NCBI GenBank assembly: GCA_964634675.1 | Contig: CAZWLH010000004.1 | Span: 1 to 51,278, forward strand | Origin: UMGS172 sp964634675 | Lineage (GTDB): Bacteria; Bacillota; Clostridia; Oscillospirales; Acutalibacteraceae | Reading direction: 5' to 3' | Length of the DNA: 51,278 bases | Shown here: in pieces, positions 50,343 to 51,278 of the stretch | How the letters are laid out: each line of letters begins with the position of its first letter | How positions within the stretch are numbered: the first letter of the stretch is position 1 | Position numbers and translations under genes: made by a program | Notes under the pieces: generated by a model | Database searches by the model: none | What the model was told of the DNA's origin: nothing | The model's input: the letters and a program-made list of their open reading frames with translations, nothing else

Positions 50343-51086
50343 ATGTTTGATTTAAACGGTAAAAAAGCACTTGTTACCGGCTCGGCAAGAGGAATCGGCC
50401 GTGCCATAGCCATAAAGTTGGCCGAATGCGGTGCCGAGGTCGTTGTTCACGGCGCAGGTAACATTGCAAAGGCCAACGAGACCGCCGAGATTATAAAAAA
50501 TAACGGCGGCAAGGTGAGTGTTCATATGTGCGATCTGTCAAATCCCGATAATGTTAAGGGATTTATCGGGAAAATCGGCAATGTCGATATTCTTGTGCTG
50601 AATGCTTCGATGCAGATAAAGAAAAAGTGGGAGGATATCACGGTCGACGATTTCTATACCCAAGTAAACTGCAATCTGCTTGCAAGTATGTTACTGATTA
50701 AAGAGGCTGTGCCCTATATGCGTTCGAAAAAGTGGGGACGCATTTTGACGGTCGGCAGTGTCCAAGAATCCAAGCCGCACCCCGATATGCTTATATATTC
50801 GGCAAGCAAGGCGGCGCAGACCAATATGGTTAAGTCGTTGTCACTTCAGTTGGCGAATGACGGTATAACGGTCAACAATTTAGCTCCCGGCGTTATCTAC
50901 ACCGACCGCAACGTCGAGGCACTTTCCGATCCCGACTATGCTGCAAAGGTCACGGCAAGCATCCCGGTCGGATTCTACGGCACGCCCGACGATTGCGCTC
51001 CTACAGCAGCACTACTCTGCTCCAACGAAGGACGTTACATCACCGGACAAAACATCTTTGTCGACGGCGGCAAAAGCGTTCAGTAA
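50343..51086 (+). CDS. SDR-family oxidoreductase
   Basis: 247-residue classical short-chain dehydrogenase: cofactor loop TGSARGIGRA, NAS motif (LVLNASM), catalytic Ser in VGSVQES, Y-x-x-x-K in YSASK, and C-terminal FVDGG. Most similar in pattern to sugar or sugar-acid dehydrogenases such as gluconate 5-dehydrogenase. ATG at 50343 follows AAGGTG, ten bases after paralog C; the longer frame start at 50223 overlaps that gene and is rejected. Last gene of the operon, followed by a terminator. Proposed to oxidise the released sugar (inference). Confidence 0.9.
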   Translation: MFDLNGKKALVTGSARGIGRAIAIKLAECGAEVVVHGAGNIAKANETAEIIKNNGGKVSVHMCDLSNPDNVKGFIGKIGNVDILVLNASMQIKKKWEDITVDDFYTQVNCNLLASMLLIKEAVPYMRSKKWGRILTVGSVQESKPHPDMLIYSASKAAQTNMVKSLSLQLANDGITVNNLAPGVIYTDRNVEALSDPDYAAKVTASIPVGFYGTPDDCAPTAALLCSNEGRYITGQNIFVDGGKSVQ

Positions 51087-51146
51087 AATCATAAAGGCAC
51101 CGTACGCACAGATACTGAGTATTATCTTAAGCGGTTATGAAAGCTT

Positions 51147-51180
51147 AAAGCCCCTGTCGGGATTTCCCGACAGGGGCTTT
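51147..51180. terminator. Bidirectional terminator between the SDR gene and rplL
   Basis: AAAGCCCCTGTCGGG / CCCGACAGGGGCTTT, perfect 15-bp stem with an ATTT loop. Confidence 0.85.
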
Positions 51181-51204
51181 AATACGGTTATTTTAAGTAT
51201 TAAA

Positions 51205-51278
51205 TTACTTAAGCTCAACCTTAGCGCCGACTTCTTCAAGCTTCTTCTTGATGTCTTCGGCTTCTTCCTTGGCAACGG
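51205..51278 (-). CDS. rplL: Ribosomal protein L7/L12, C-terminal end (5' part outside window)
   Basis: The last 23 codons before the TAA at 51205-51207 read VAKEEAEDIKKKLEEVGAKV then ELK, the invariant C-terminus of L7/L12 (helix and last beta-strand of the factor-binding domain). The rest of the gene, and probably rplJ upstream of it, lies beyond the right edge. It marks the border between the accessory operon and core ribosomal genes. Confidence 0.95.
   Translation of the reverse strand, partial: VAKEEAEDIKKKLEEVGAKVELK

Noticed and set aside
1..51278. CRISPR arrays, insertion sequences, prophage or attachment sites
   Set aside because: I found no regularly spaced direct repeats, transposase or integrase-like proteins, or terminal inverted repeats; the single tRNA gene has no integrase or duplicated 3' end nearby.

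Overview
The window looks like chromosomal DNA of an anaerobic, Gram-positive Clostridia-type bacterium, probably a gut relative of the Oscillospirales. The evidence is a flavodiiron protein (FprA), SpoIID and a SpoIIQ-like peptidase (endospore engulfment), a lipoteichoic-acid-synthase-like enzyme, a MecA-like adaptor, strong AGGAGG ribosome binding sites, and frequent TTG and GTG starts. The family and genus are inference. I see no plasmid, phage, insertion-sequence or CRISPR signatures.

Layout, 1-13.8 kb: 3' end of a cardiolipin synthase; HtrA-type protease; YifB/ComM ATPase; glyA; fba; a structured RNA-like element; a PhoP/PhoR-type two-component pair with mgsA; uvrB on the minus strand; a secreted GH16 glucanase lipoprotein behind a perfect-consensus promoter; FprA. 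The fba-phoPR-mgsA neighbourhood links DHAP production, DHAP disposal through methylglyoxal, and a putative phosphate-type sensor.

13.8-32.4 kb: a DUF1846 protein; a three-gene minus-strand operon of acyltransferase, GT8 glycosyltransferase and a GT8-acyltransferase fusion (probable membrane glycolipid synthesis); tRNA-Ala(CGC); a membrane-anchored XRE regulator; DegV; hemolysin III; YgjP; an EamA exporter; a phosphohexomutase with a 46-aa membrane protein; the MecA-like adaptor; ribulose-phosphate epimerase; YebC; an unknown membrane protein; SpoIID; then a minus-strand housekeeping run (CPBP protease, TadA, small C39-like protein, RuvX, TrmO).

32.4-42 kb: glycogen phosphorylase; LtaS-like enzyme; a SpoIIQ-like M23 peptidase; an N-acetylmuramoyl-L-alanine amidase; a flavin-reductase-fold protein; a large repeat-containing surface protein; a DUF1653 protein.

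42-51.1 kb: the most distinctive region. An AraC regulator diverges from a tight seven-gene operon: acid-sugar dehydratase (enolase superfamily), three paralogous GH10-like glycosidases with no signal peptides, an RraA-type aldolase, a 7-bladed-propeller lactonase and an SDR dehydrogenase. Taken together this reads as intracellular glycoside hydrolysis followed by oxidation (SDR), lactone opening, dehydration to a 2-keto-3-deoxy acid and retro-aldol cleavage. Substrate and order are inference, and no transporter or kinase is present in the window. The right edge is the 3' end of rplL (ribosomal protein L7/L12) on the minus strand.
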